Origin: Amycolatopsis sp. FBCC-B4732
GTDB lineage: Bacteria; Actinomycetota; Actinomycetes; Mycobacteriales; Pseudonocardiaceae
Assembly: GCF_023008405.1 (NCBI RefSeq)
Contig: NZ_CP095376.1
Coordinates: 9,032,501-9,096,500 of the forward strand
Length of the DNA stretch: 64,000 bases
Direction of reading: 5' to 3'
Within the stretch, counting starts at the first letter, position 1, and every line of letters starts with the position of its first letter. Below, in pieces: positions 26,157-34,499 of this stretch. The notes beneath the pieces are model-generated. The model did not search any database and was not told where the DNA came from. It saw nothing but the letters and a program-made list of their open reading frames with translations. A program made the position numbers and the translations under genes.

Positions 26157-26725
26157 CGGGTGGGATCAATACCCGAGAGGGTGGCGCACGTCACTCTTTT
26201 GGCCTCTGGTCTAGACCCACTGCTCCACTCGCCGTAAGCGTTCACCCAGCGTAGGGCCCAGTTCCTGAATAAGGGATGTCCAGCTGTGTGCCGACTGAGC
26301 GAACGCTGTGCAACATCGAGCGCGTCCTGTCGGGAGGGTTACATCTTCTCCGGGCGTTCGCTACCCTCTGCACCTGCGGGGAGGTATCAACCTCCGATGT
26401 AGTGAGAGAGAGTGCCTGGATGGCCGATCAAGTCGATCCCCGGTTTACCAGGGCACGCTGTGCTTTTCCTGAGAGATTCGTCCCCGTAGAGGCCACTGCC
26501 TGGCCGGGCACAGCCGCCGCGCCGGTGGGCTAGGCCGAACCAACAGACCGATGCGAGACCAGCGCAGGGACCCGACCGTGATGCTCGAGCTGAACCGATT
26601 CCGTCCAGTCGGACGGGGTTCAGGAACGCCCACCGAAGACGATCTTTTCACCCGTACGGGTAGCGTCTCGCGCTGGGCTCGTTCCGACCTGCCGCTGCGC
26701 TTGAGCGCCGGGAGCGTGCAGACGA
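26157..26725. other. 570-base intergenic region upstream of cvnA
   Basis: The region lies between the divergent importer operon and cvnA and has lower GC than its flanks. It contains a 6-bp hairpin GGAGGT-ATCA-ACCTCC near 26380 and a stronger nested hairpin at 26590-26623. The 85-codon frame at 26276-26533 has no ribosome site or family and I do not call it. Promoters for cvnA are expected here, but no hexamer pair is convincing. Confidence 0.6.
26590..26623 (+). promoter_or_regulatory. Nested hairpin in the cvnA leader
   Basis: CTGAACC (26590-26596) pairs with GGTTCAG (26617-26623), and inside it CCGTCC pairs with GGACGG around AGTC. A 4-base bulge (GATT) sits on the left. It lies about 100 bases before the cvnA start and could be an RNA regulatory stem or a protein site. 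Confidence 0.45.
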
Positions 26726-29700
26726 GTGGCTGATGAGAACGCGATGCGCCCAGGTGGGCGCTGGACCGACCAAGGTTTCACGAGCACGAACGATGATGGT
26801 GGTGCGGCGGTGCCGAACGAAGACGCCGCGGGGGTAGGAGGGGCCCCCGCGCAGTCGCCCGGAGACAGTCCGGGCCGGAAGGCCGGGTTCTTTTCCGGCA
26901 TGCGCGACTGGCGGCTGCGCTCCAAGCTGGCCGCGGTCCTGATCATCCCGACCCTGACCGCCGCGGTGCTGGGGGCACTGCGCGTGGTCGACGACGCCCA
27001 GCAGGCGGCGGAGTTCCAACGGACGGCCGACCAGGTGGCGTTCGCCGTCAAGGTCACGACGGTGGTCCACGAGCTGCAGAACGAGCGTGGCCTGGCCGTC
27101 GCGCGGATCTCGTCGAACAACCCGCTGCTGCAGACGGGCCTCGACTCGCAGATCTCGAAGGTCGACCGCGAGGTCGCGGACCTCCGCTCGGCGGCGTCGA
27201 CGCTCAACTACGACGACCCGGCGACCAAGGACCGCTACACCCGGGGCCTTCAGCGCCTCGACGCCCTGCGCCCGCTGCGGGCGGCGTTCAACACCGCGAA
27301 CGGCCTGCCCGACATCACGGTGATGACCGCCTACTCGGGCATCCTCGACTCGCTCATCGAGCTCGGCCGCGAGGTGACCACCGCGGTCACCGACCGGGAC
27401 GTGCTGCGGCTGGGCACGAGCACGCAGGCGATCAGCGAGGCCAAGGAGTTCACCACCCGCTCCGACGCCGAGCTGCAGATCGCCGCGTTCCGCGGCAGCT
27501 TCCCCGGCGACCTCCTGGACCAGACGCGCGCGTCGGCGTCCAGTGCCGACGCTTCGGTGCAGTCCTTCCTCGCAAACGCCGACGACGACCAGCGCCAGCT
27601 CTACAACGACACCTACTCCGGCCCGGAGGTCGACGACCGCCGCCGGATCCAGACCGCGGCCTTCGCCTTCGCCCAGCAGGGTGACGCGCCGAGCATCGAC
27701 ACGACGGCGCTCGGCAAGGACAGCACCGTGTCGGCGGACAAGCTGCACGCGGTCGAATCGAACCTGCTGGCCCAGCTCAAGACCCGCGCCGACAGCCTCG
27801 CCACGCAGGCGGTCAACTCGGCCTGGATCGGCGGCGCCGTCGTGCTCGCCGCGCTGGCCGCCGCGATCGCGCTGATGCTCATCGTCGCCCGCCTGATGCT
27901 GCGCCCGCTGCGGGTGCTGCGCCGGAGCGCGCTGGACGTCGCCTACACCCGGCTGCCGGAAACCGTGCAGGCGATCCTCGACGACCCGGACCCGGTCGGC
28001 GCCTCGAAGCGGGCCGTCCAGCCGGTGCCCGTCAACACCCGCGACGAGATCGGCGAAGTCGCGCGGTCGTTCGACATCGTCCACGAACAGGCCGTCAAGA
28101 TGGCCGCCGAGCAGGCCCTCCTGCGCGAGAACGTCAACGGCATCTTCGTGAACCTCTCCCGGCGGTCGCAGCGGCTGGTGGAACGCCAGCTCGGCGTCAT
28201 CGACCGCCTCGAGGCCGACGAGCAGGACCCGGACCACTTGGCGAGCCTGTTCGAGCTCGACCACCTGGCCACCCGGCTCCGGCGCAACGGTGAGTCCCTG
28301 CTGGTGCTCTCCGGCGCCGGCCTGGCCAAGTCCGTGCCCAAGCCGGTGCCCGCCGCCGACGTCATCGGCGCCGCGGTCTCCGAGATCGAGCAGTACGCCC
28401 GGATCGAGGTCGGCATCGTGCCCGACGTCGCGGTCCAGGGCCTCGCGATCCACGACCTCGTGCACGTCCTCGCGGAGCTGCTCGACAACGCGACCTACTT
28501 CTCCGAGCCGGAGACGAAGGTCATCGTCCGGGCCGTGGTGACCCGCCGGAAGGCCCTCGCCATCCAGGTCACCGACCACGGTGTCGGGATGAGCGACGAG
28601 CGGCTGGCCGAGGTCAACGCGCGGCTCGCCGAGCCGCCGGACCTGGACGTGTCGGTGACCCGGCGGATGGGTCTGTACGTGGTCTCGCGCCTGGCCAAGC
28701 GCCACGGCATCGAGGTCCGGCTGCGCGAGAACGAGGACATCGAGGGTGGCGTGATCGCCCGCGTCGTCGTCCCGGCGGAGCTGCTCACCCACCTGCGCCC
28801 CGGCATGCAGCGGCAGACCCCGCTGCCGCCGAACCGGTCCGAGACGTCCATGTCGATGCCGAGCATCCCGATCCCGGCCGCGCGCTCGGACTTCGACCAG
28901 ACGCAGGCGTTCTCGCCGAACCCGCCGCAGCACTCGGCACCCCCGCCGCCGCCACCACCGCCGGCCCCGCCGAAGCACGAGCCGGTGGCGAACCAGGGCG
29001 GGCTGGTCCCGCTCGACCAGCCGATCAGCCTGGACGACCTGGTCAGCGGCGGCCGCGCGGCGGGCCCGTTCCTGTCGCCCGAGCTGCCCAAGCCCGACGT
29101 GCCGGCCTGGCCGACCGCCGAGGACCTGGCGCCGCTGGCGCCGTCCTCGAACGGCGACGGGGCCAGCTCGCGGGCCGGTGACACGCAGTTCGCGCCGCTG
29201 GTGCTGCCCAAGCGCGAGCCGAAGTTCGTGCCGCCGGAGGAACCGCCACCGGCACCGCCGCCCGCGGCGGAGCTCGGCTCGTCGGCGCTCGAAGACGATG
29301 TACCCACCCGGCGGCTGCCCATCTACCAGTCGGTGCTGTCACGCTGGTTCAGTGAGGGCGACGACGCGGCTGCCGACCCGGTCCCGCCGCAGCAGAGCGA
29401 CGGGGGCCACCACCGCAGCCACCAGCCGAGTGCGCCGGAAGAGGTCGAGGTCGAGGCCGAGGACCAGAACCTGCCGCCGCTCACCGGTCGCGACGAGCCC
29501 GCCCCGGAACCCGTGGACGAGCTGCTGCCGACGGCGGCCACCCGGCACCCGCTCCTCCCGCCCGACGACGGCTGGCACAGCGCCTCCGACGACGGCTGGC
29601 AGGCGGCGCAGTCGCTGCTCGAGTCCAAGAACGAGGAGATCACCACGGCCGGGCTGCCCAAGCGCATCCCGAACGCCTACCTGGTGCCGGGGTCGATCAG

Positions 29701-29914
29701 CAGCGCGGCGCCCGATGCGCCGGCCCAGAACAACTTCGCCGACGCCACCGCGGGCATGCCCGGAACGGGTGCGATCACCCGCTCGGCGTCCGCGGCGCGG
29801 AACCGGATGGCAAGCTTCCAACGTGGGTACACCTCGGGGCGCCATGCGCTGAAGGAGCGACCGGGCGACGAGGTTCCGGTGAGTGGCAACACCACAGACA
29901 GCAGTGAGGAGTGA
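26726..29914 (+). CDS. cvnA: Conservon sensor histidine kinase CvnA (NIT sensor domain)
   Basis: A 1062-residue membrane kinase heading a conservon. Order: 60-residue cytoplasmic N-terminus, TM1 (about 67-87), extracellular NIT-like sensor (about 95-355), TM2 (about 366-390), HAMP-like linker, a [10 protein letters not shown] helix (likely phospho-His), HATPase with N-box [10 protein letters not shown] (about 581) and DHGVGMS, then a 370-residue Pro-rich tail ending in a [12 protein letters not shown] motif. In Streptomyces, CvnA works with CvnB, C and D in a membrane complex resembling eukaryotic G-protein signalling. GTG 26726 follows GGGAG; GTG 26809 is an alternative. The stop overlaps the cvnB ribosome site. 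Confidence 0.93.
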   Translation: MADENAMRPGGRWTDQGFTSTNDDGGAAVPNEDAAGVGGAPAQSPGDSPGRKAGFFSGMRDWRLRSKLAAVLIIPTLTAAVLGALRVVDDAQQAAEFQRTADQVAFAVKVTTVVHELQNERGLAVARISSNNPLLQTGLDSQISKVDREVADLRSAASTLNYDDPATKDRYTRGLQRLDALRPLRAAFNTANGLPDITVMTAYSGILDSLIELGREVTTAVTDRDVLRLGTSTQAISEAKEFTTRSDAELQIAAFRGSFPGDLLDQTRASASSADASVQSFLANADDDQRQLYNDTYSGPEVDDRRRIQTAAFAFAQQGDAPSIDTTALGKDSTVSADKLHAVESNLLAQLKTRADSLATQAVNSAWIGGAVVLAALAAAIALMLIVARLMLRPLRVLRRSALDVAYTRLPETVQAILDDPDPVGASKRAVQPVPVNTRDEIGEVARSFDIVHEQAVKMAAEQALLRENVNGIFVNLSRRSQRLVERQLGVIDRLEADEQDPDHLASLFELDHLATRLRRNGESLLVLSGAGLAKSVPKPVPAADVIGAAVSEIEQYARIEVGIVPDVAVQGLAIHDLVHVLAELLDNATYFSEPETKVIVRAVVTRRKALAIQVTDHGVGMSDERLAEVNARLAEPPDLDVSVTRRMGLYVVSRLAKRHGIEVRLRENEDIEGGVIARVVVPAELLTHLRPGMQRQTPLPPNRSETSMSMPSIPIPAARSDFDQTQAFSPNPPQHSAPPPPPPPPAPPKHEPVANQGGLVPLDQPISLDDLVSGGRAAGPFLSPELPKPDVPAWPTAEDLAPLAPSSNGDGASSRAGDTQFAPLVLPKREPKFVPPEEPPPAPPPAAELGSSALEDDVPTRRLPIYQSVLSRWFSEGDDAAADPVPPQQSDGGHHRSHQPSAPEEVEVEAEDQNLPPLTGRDEPAPEPVDELLPTAATRHPLLPPDDGWHSASDDGWQAAQSLLESKNEEITTAGLPKRIPNAYLVPGSISSAAPDAPAQNNFADATAGMPGTGAITRSASAARNRMASFQRGYTSGRHALKERPGDEVPVSGNTTDSSEE

Positions 29915-29916
29915 AA

Positions 29917-30396
29917 GTGACACGGGCGGGTGCAATGCAGCCGGGTGGCTCCGCGCAGCCGAACGGCCAAGCGCATGCCAAGGCGAACAATGCCGGCAGC
30001 TTCGCTTGGCTGATCACGGATTTCGTGCACCGGGTGCCCGGCGCGGCCCACGCGGTCGTGGTGTCGGCGGACGGCCTGCTCCTGGCGGCCTCGCGCGGGC
30101 TGCCGAAGGACCGGGCGGACCAGCTGGCGGCGGTGGCGTCGGGGCTGACCAGCCTCGCGCGCGGCGCGGCCAAGGTGTTCGAGGGCGGCACGGTGGCGCA
30201 GACGGTGGTCGAGATGGCCAACGGCTTCCTCTTCCTCATGTCGGTTTCCGACGGTTCGTGTCTGGCGGTGCTGGGGTCGCCGGAGAGTGACATCGGCTTG
30301 GTCGTCTACGAGATGACCTTGCTGGTGGAGCGGGTCGGCCAGCAGCTGACTCCGGAGATGCGGGCGCAACTGCAGGGCGCGACCGTCCGCCGCTGA
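29917..30396 (+). CDS. cvnB: Conservon roadblock/LC7 protein CvnB
   Basis: A 159-residue Roadblock/LC7 protein: after a 28-residue variable start come [29 protein letters not shown], and [12 protein letters not shown], the fold's strands and helices, ending in [16 protein letters not shown]. It resembles MglB-type GTPase-activating proteins and is expected to regulate CvnD while binding CvnA. GTG 29917 sits 5 bases after GAGGAG, better placed than GTG 29911, which has almost no spacing. It is a close paralogue of the protein at 32193-32609. Confidence 0.93.
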   Translation: MTRAGAMQPGGSAQPNGQAHAKANNAGSFAWLITDFVHRVPGAAHAVVVSADGLLLAASRGLPKDRADQLAAVASGLTSLARGAAKVFEGGTVAQTVVEMANGFLFLMSVSDGSCLAVLGSPESDIGLVVYEMTLLVERVGQQLTPEMRAQLQGATVRR

Positions 30397-30421
30397 GGAC
30401 CTGGGAACCGAGGAGAGAGCC

Positions 30422-31201
30422 GTGGACGACGGGCGCTTGAGGGGTGATGGCCGGCTCGGTGACGACTTCTCCGGTGGTTGGTCCGAGCAACCGGACGACG
30501 GCCGGGAGGACTGGCAGTCGTTCCGGGACCGCGTCGACCGCGAATGGCGGGCGAGGCGGGTGCAGGCATCCGACAGCGACCCCGTGCGGGAGCCGCCGAA
30601 CTGGCTGACCGACAGCAATGCCGGGCAGGAACCGATCCGGCCGATCGCGGGTGGCACCGAATACCGCGACCGGCTGCTCGGCGGGCCGGGCGCGGAGCTG
30701 TTCGGCGGTTCGAGCGGACCGCTGTACGACGCGCACGAGTTCGCGGCGTACAGCACCGAGCGGGACTTCGGGTCGGGACCGGATTCCGGTGAACTGGCCG
30801 CGGCGCTGCCGCGCCAGGCCCACCAGGAGTACGTGGACGAGCCGGCGCCGACGGAGATGGAGACGTCCGGGCTGGTCCGGCCGTACTTCCGGACCCGCGG
30901 GCGGACGAAGGCGACGCTCGACCTGGCCATCGAGGCGCTGATCTCGACCAGTGAGCAGGGCCGGATGCTCGACCGGGTCCGGGTCCCCGAGCACCGGTCG
31001 ATCTGTGACCTGTGCATCGACACGAGGTCGGTGGCCGAGGTGGCGGCGCTGCTGCGGCTGCCGCTCGGTGTGGTGCGGGTGTTGATTGGTGACGTGGCGG
31101 GCCTCGGGCTGGTGCTGGTGCACTCCAGCAGCACGACCGTGGGTGACCGCCCGAGTATCGAGTTCATGGAAAGGGTGCTCAGTGGGCTTCGGAGAATTTG
31201 A
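30422..31201 (+). CDS. cvnC: Conservon DUF742 protein CvnC
   Basis: Encodes 259 residues. The first 155 are acidic and low-complexity; the DUF742 domain follows (about 160-259): LVRPYFRTRGRTKATLDLAIEAL in parts, HRSICDLCIDTRSVAEVAALLRLPLGVVRVLIGD and the FMERVLSGLRRI end. The DUF742 core looks like a winged helix, probably an adaptor to the kinase tail or a DNA-binding element. GTG 30422 follows GAGGAGAGAG. It overlaps cvnD by 20 bases. Confidence 0.92.
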   Translation: MDDGRLRGDGRLGDDFSGGWSEQPDDGREDWQSFRDRVDREWRARRVQASDSDPVREPPNWLTDSNAGQEPIRPIAGGTEYRDRLLGGPGAELFGGSSGPLYDAHEFAAYSTERDFGSGPDSGELAAALPRQAHQEYVDEPAPTEMETSGLVRPYFRTRGRTKATLDLAIEALISTSEQGRMLDRVRVPEHRSICDLCIDTRSVAEVAALLRLPLGVVRVLIGDVAGLGLVLVHSSSTTVGDRPSIEFMERVLSGLRRI

Positions 31202-31790
31202 CTCCGACGCGAACGCGCCGCAGGTGACGGGTCCGACCTCGTCGGCCAAGATCGTGGTCGCCGGCGGGTTCGGTTCGGGGAAGACGACCATGGTCGGGGC
31301 GATCTCGGAGATCGACCCGTTGACCACCGAGGCCATGATGACCGAGGCGAGCGTCGGGCACGACGACACCTCGGCCACGCCGAACAAGACCACCACCACC
31401 GTGGCGATGGACTTCGGGCGCATCTCGCTGGACTCGGACCTGGTGCTGTACGTCTTCGGCACCCCCGGTCAGCACCGGTTCTGGTTCATGTGGGACGACC
31501 TCGCGGTCGGTGCGATCGGCGCGGTCGTGCTGGTGGACACGCGGCGGCTGGCCGACGCGTTCCCCTCGATCGACTTCTTCGAGAACCGGAAGCTGCCCTA
31601 CGTCGTGGCGATCAACTGCTTCGACCGGCTGCTGCACCACCAGATCGAGGACGTCCGGCACGCGCTGACCATCGCGCCGTCGGTCCCGATCATGGCGTGC
31701 GACGCGCGTGAGCGCGACTCCGCCAAGCAGGTGCTGATCTCCGTCGTCCAGCACGCGATCGCGCACGATTCGGCGTTGCGCGCGGGATAA
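31182..31790 (+). CDS. cvnD: Conservon small GTPase CvnD
   Basis: A 202-residue Ras-like GTP-binding protein of the ATP/GTP-binding CvnD/MglA-like group. G1 is GGFGSGKTT, the G3 region is GTPGQ instead of the usual DxxGQ, and the base-recognition motif is NCFD instead of NKxD, both normal for CvnD. It is the switch of the conservon, whose activity CvnB should modulate. GTG 31182 overlaps the end of cvnC and uses AAAGGG as ribosome site, so it is coupled. The second cvnBC set downstream has no cvnD, so this GTPase may serve both. Confidence 0.92.
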   Translation: MGFGEFDSDANAPQVTGPTSSAKIVVAGGFGSGKTTMVGAISEIDPLTTEAMMTEASVGHDDTSATPNKTTTTVAMDFGRISLDSDLVLYVFGTPGQHRFWFMWDDLAVGAIGAVVLVDTRRLADAFPSIDFFENRKLPYVVAINCFDRLLHHQIEDVRHALTIAPSVPIMACDARERDSAKQVLISVVQHAIAHDSALRAG

Positions 31791-32192
31791 CCGATGACGC
31801 CCCGAACCGGATGCGGCCGTTGGAGTGAACTCCGCGTGCTTCACCCACTTCGGGGAGTGGTGCTGCCGTCCGGCGCAGCGACCGGCCACGCCGGTCCGCC
31901 GCGACCGGTGGCGGGGCCGCGTCTTCCGGCCACCGGAACACCGGCTGACCTGCGCCGACACCTCGCGGTGGCGACACGGGGCCGGCGTCGCCGGGGGTCG
32001 CCCGGAAGCGTGACCCCGTCCGGGCCGGCGCGGAGTGCGGCCACGCGCACACGTAGGGTGCGCACCGGCCGGCCCGTGGTGGACTCGACACCACCGGCGG
32101 TGCGAATACGCTTTACGGTGGCGTCGTCGAACCGTCGTGCCGGGTGCTCCGGGGTGCGGCGCGCGATGCCGCACGAGCAAGGAGGGGCAGTA
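31791..32192. other. 400-base region between the two conservon parts
   Basis: No gene is supported. It holds a small GGAGT-GA-ACTCC repeat near 31822 and a TACGCT hexamer at 32107-32112 that could be the -10 of a separate promoter for the downstream cvnB-like gene. Codon bias is absent in all frames. Confidence 0.5.
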
Positions 32193-32609
32193 GTGACGGC
32201 TTCCGGCCAGGGCACATTCGGCTGGCTCATCACGGACTTCGTGCGCCGGGTACCGGGTGCGGCGCACGCCGTCCTGGTGTCCGCGGACGGCCTGCTCCTG
32301 GCGCCGTCGGAAGGGCTGCCGCAGGAGCGCGCCGAACAGCTGTCCGCGGTGGCGTCCGGGCTGATCAGCCTGACGTTCGGGGCCGCGCGCTGCTTCGAGG
32401 CCGGTGGCGTCAACCAGACCGTGGTGGAGATGGAGCGCGGCTACTTGTTCTTGATGTCCGTTTCGGACGGCTCATCGCTGGCGGTGCTGGCCGCGCCGAC
32501 GTGCGACATCGGCACAGTCGCCTACGAGATGACCCTGCTCGTCGAGCGGGTCGGCCAGCAGATCACCCCCGAGCTGCGCGCGCAGCTGCAGGGCGGCGTG
32601 CGTGGGTAG
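32193..32609 (+). CDS. Second roadblock/LC7 protein (CvnB paralogue)
   Basis: A 138-residue Roadblock/LC7 protein whose core matches Cvn[41 protein letters not shown] and [18 protein letters not shown]. It lacks the variable 25-residue N-terminus of CvnB. GTG 32193 has a perfect AAGGAGGGG ribosome site. It is followed 6 bases after its stop by a DUF742 gene, but no kinase or GTPase accompanies the pair. Confidence 0.92.
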   Translation: MTASGQGTFGWLITDFVRRVPGAAHAVLVSADGLLLAPSEGLPQERAEQLSAVASGLISLTFGAARCFEAGGVNQTVVEMERGYLFLMSVSDGSSLAVLAAPTCDIGTVAYEMTLLVERVGQQITPELRAQLQGGVRG

Positions 32610-32615
32610 GGCGAG

Positions 32616-33866
32616 ATGAGGATTTCGGGATTCGACGATCCGGACTCCAGCGGCTGGGACGCACTGCACCGCGGCACCGAGCGCGAGGGTTTCGATTCGC
32701 CCAGCAAGTTCGACATGTCGACGCTGTCGACGATCATGCCCAAGCGCAAGCCGGCGCGGCCGAAGGCGGACCCGCAGGGGTACACCGACGAGGACACCCG
32801 GGAGTGGGGCTCGTCGGCGGACGACGAGGAGTACGACGACCGCCAGGAGTACGAGGAGGCCGAGTACACGGGTGGGCACCGGCGCCTCGCCGAGGACGGC
32901 TACCCGCACCACGACCACCCGCGGCACGACCCCCCGGCCGAGCGCCCGCGCTACGCCGACAACGGCTACCCGCACCACGACCACCCGCGGCACGACCCCC
33001 CGGCCGAGCGCCCGCGCTACGCCGACAACGGCTACCCGCCTCCGCCACCGCGCGAGTTCGTCGACAACGGTTATCCGCCCGCGCCGCCACGTGAGTTCGT
33101 CGACAACGGCTATCCGCCCGCGCCGCCACGTGAGTTCGCCGACAACGGCTATCCGCCCGCGTCGCGCGAGTTCGCCCCGCAGGGCTACGCGGGCCCGCAC
33201 TCGCCCCAGTACCCCGAAGACGGCTACGACCCCGCCGAACCCGAGTGGCAGGACGGGCGGACCTACCGGCCCGAGCCCCCGCCGCTGGAACCGGCGTGGA
33301 CCCCGCCGCGCGGCGCCCGTCCGCCCGCACCGCCGCGGCCCCCGGCCCCGGCCCAGCACCGGCCGCTCGCCCCGCGTCCGCCGGCCCCCCGGCCCCCGGT
33401 GGCGCCCCCGCCGTCGTGGACGCCCCCGCCGGACCCGGAGACCCGCTGGATCCCGCAGCCGGAACCGTGGGAGGACCCGGTCTGGAACGAGCCGGCCCGC
33501 GTCGCGAGCCCGGTGCCCGTCGCTTCGGCGAACTCGCGGGTCCGCCCGTACACCCGCACCGGCGGGCGCACGCGGTCCGACCACAACCTGGCACTGGAGG
33601 CGCTGGTCTCGACGTCCGACGACGGCCGCCGCTACCGCGGGGTCCGCTCGGTCGAGCACCGGCGGATCTGCGACCTGTGCCTGGACACCCGGTCGGTCGC
33701 GGAGATCGCCGCGCACCTGCGGCTGCCGCTGGGCGTGGTGAAGATCCTGGTCGGCGACATGGCCGACATCGGGCTCGTGCTGATCCACCAGACCGAGCTG
33801 ATCCTCGGGGACCGCTCGTCCCGCGAGTTCATGGAACGCGTGCTGGCGGGCCTGCGCGCCCTCTAG
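32616..33866 (+). CDS. Second DUF742 protein with proline-rich repeat arm (CvnC paralogue)
   Basis: A 416-residue protein. Residues 1-90 are polar; residues about 95-190 are tandem DNGYP-containing repeats; 200-300 are Pro-rich; the DUF742 domain (about 305-416) carries VRPYTRTGGRT, HRRICDLCLDTRSVAEIAAHL and FMERVLAGLRAL. The domain is a clear CvnC paralogue, but the arm is much longer and repeat-built, which suggests a flexible tether or multi-site binding to SH3-like or membrane partners (inference). ATG 32616 has GTAGGGCGAG upstream. Its TAG shares a CTAG palindrome with the stop of the convergent gene. Confidence 0.9.
   Translation: MRISGFDDPDSSGWDALHRGTEREGFDSPSKFDMSTLSTIMPKRKPARPKADPQGYTDEDTREWGSSADDEEYDDRQEYEEAEYTGGHRRLAEDGYPHHDHPRHDPPAERPRYADNGYPHHDHPRHDPPAERPRYADNGYPPPPPREFVDNGYPPAPPREFVDNGYPPAPPREFADNGYPPASREFAPQGYAGPHSPQYPEDGYDPAEPEWQDGRTYRPEPPPLEPAWTPPRGARPPAPPRPPAPAQHRPLAPRPPAPRPPVAPPPSWTPPPDPETRWIPQPEPWEDPVWNEPARVASPVPVASANSRVRPYTRTGGRTRSDHNLALEALVSTSDDGRRYRGVRSVEHRRICDLCLDTRSVAEIAAHLRLPLGVVKILVGDMADIGLVLIHQTELILGDRSSREFMERVLAGLRAL
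32898..33182 (+). repeat. In-frame tandem repeats in the DUF742 gene
   Basis: A 66-base unit is present twice without a mismatch (32898-32963 and 32964-33029), coding for 22 residues starting GYPHHDHPRHD. It is followed by three 39-base units (33030-33068, 33069-33107, 33108-33146; GYPPxPPREFxDN) and a shortened fourth (33147-33182). All units are multiples of three, so length can vary without frameshift. The perfect 66-base pair suggests recent expansion. Confidence 0.9.
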
Positions 33867-34450
33867 CCCCAGGTGAGGTCGAGGGCCAGGGTGTTGCCCG
33901 GCCCCGGCACCGCCGCGTTGACGACCGGCGTCGCCGATCCGCAGTTCGCGAATTCGCCGATCGTGTACGTCGAGTTCAGCCGGCCGCCCTTGCCGGTGAC
34001 GAAGCCGTCCGGCACGAGCTCCGTCGTCACCGGCTGCGCGGTGCCGCAGGACGCGCCGACGTCGTACGGGACGCCGTTGACGCGCACGTCCGACACCTTG
34101 ACCGGCCAAGTCGCGGAGCCGGTGAAGCTGCCGAACACCGAGCCCTCGGCGCTGCCCGGCCCGAGCGTGACGGTGCCGCTGACCTTGCCGATCCCCGGGA
34201 CCGACTTGGTCACCTTCACCGGGGGCAGCGTGATCGTGCCGGAGAAGGTGTAGGACCCGATGAGCGTGTACATGTCGAACTGCCCCGGCCCCAGCGGCAG
34301 GTCGGCGCCCGGTTTCGCGATGTGCGTCGTCCCGGTGACGGTGTACTTCGAGTAGACCGGTGGCCCGGCCGCGCTCGCCGTGCCGGCGAACCCCACCCCG
34401 CTCACGATCGTCGCCGCCACCAGCGCCGTCACCCGCGTTCCCCGCTTCAT
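33863..34450 (-). CDS. Secreted protein of unknown function
   Basis: Encodes 195 residues with a clear signal peptide (1-27, MKRGTRVTALVAATIVSG then ending GTASA-A). The mature part is rich in Thr, Gly and Val with alternating short strands (YTVTGTTHIAK, GSYTFSGTITLPP), so a beta-sandwich is likely, plus two cysteines (GASCG, FANCG) that could form a disulfide. It resembles a widespread actinobacterial secreted family without known role. It ends tail-to-tail with the DUF742 gene through a shared CTAG. Confidence 0.8.
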   Translation of the reverse strand: MKRGTRVTALVAATIVSGVGFAGTASAAGPPVYSKYTVTGTTHIAKPGADLPLGPGQFDMYTLIGSYTFSGTITLPPVKVTKSVPGIGKVSGTVTLGPGSAEGSVFGSFTGSATWPVKVSDVRVNGVPYDVGASCGTAQPVTTELVPDGFVTGKGGRLNSTYTIGEFANCGSATPVVNAAVPGPGNTLALDLTWG

Positions 34451-34499
34451 GGACCAGGCTTACCACCTGCGAGGGCGCTTCGGTGGAGATTCACCGGAA

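Noticed and set aside
26461..26480. Minus-strand AATCTCTCAGG, like the 3' core of a glycine riboswitch
   Set aside because: The required upstream GGAGAGA and CCGAAGG elements are missing on that strand, and no glycine gene lies downstream.
26276..26533. 85-codon plus-strand frame upstream of cvnA
   Set aside because: No ribosome site, no codon bias, no recognised family.
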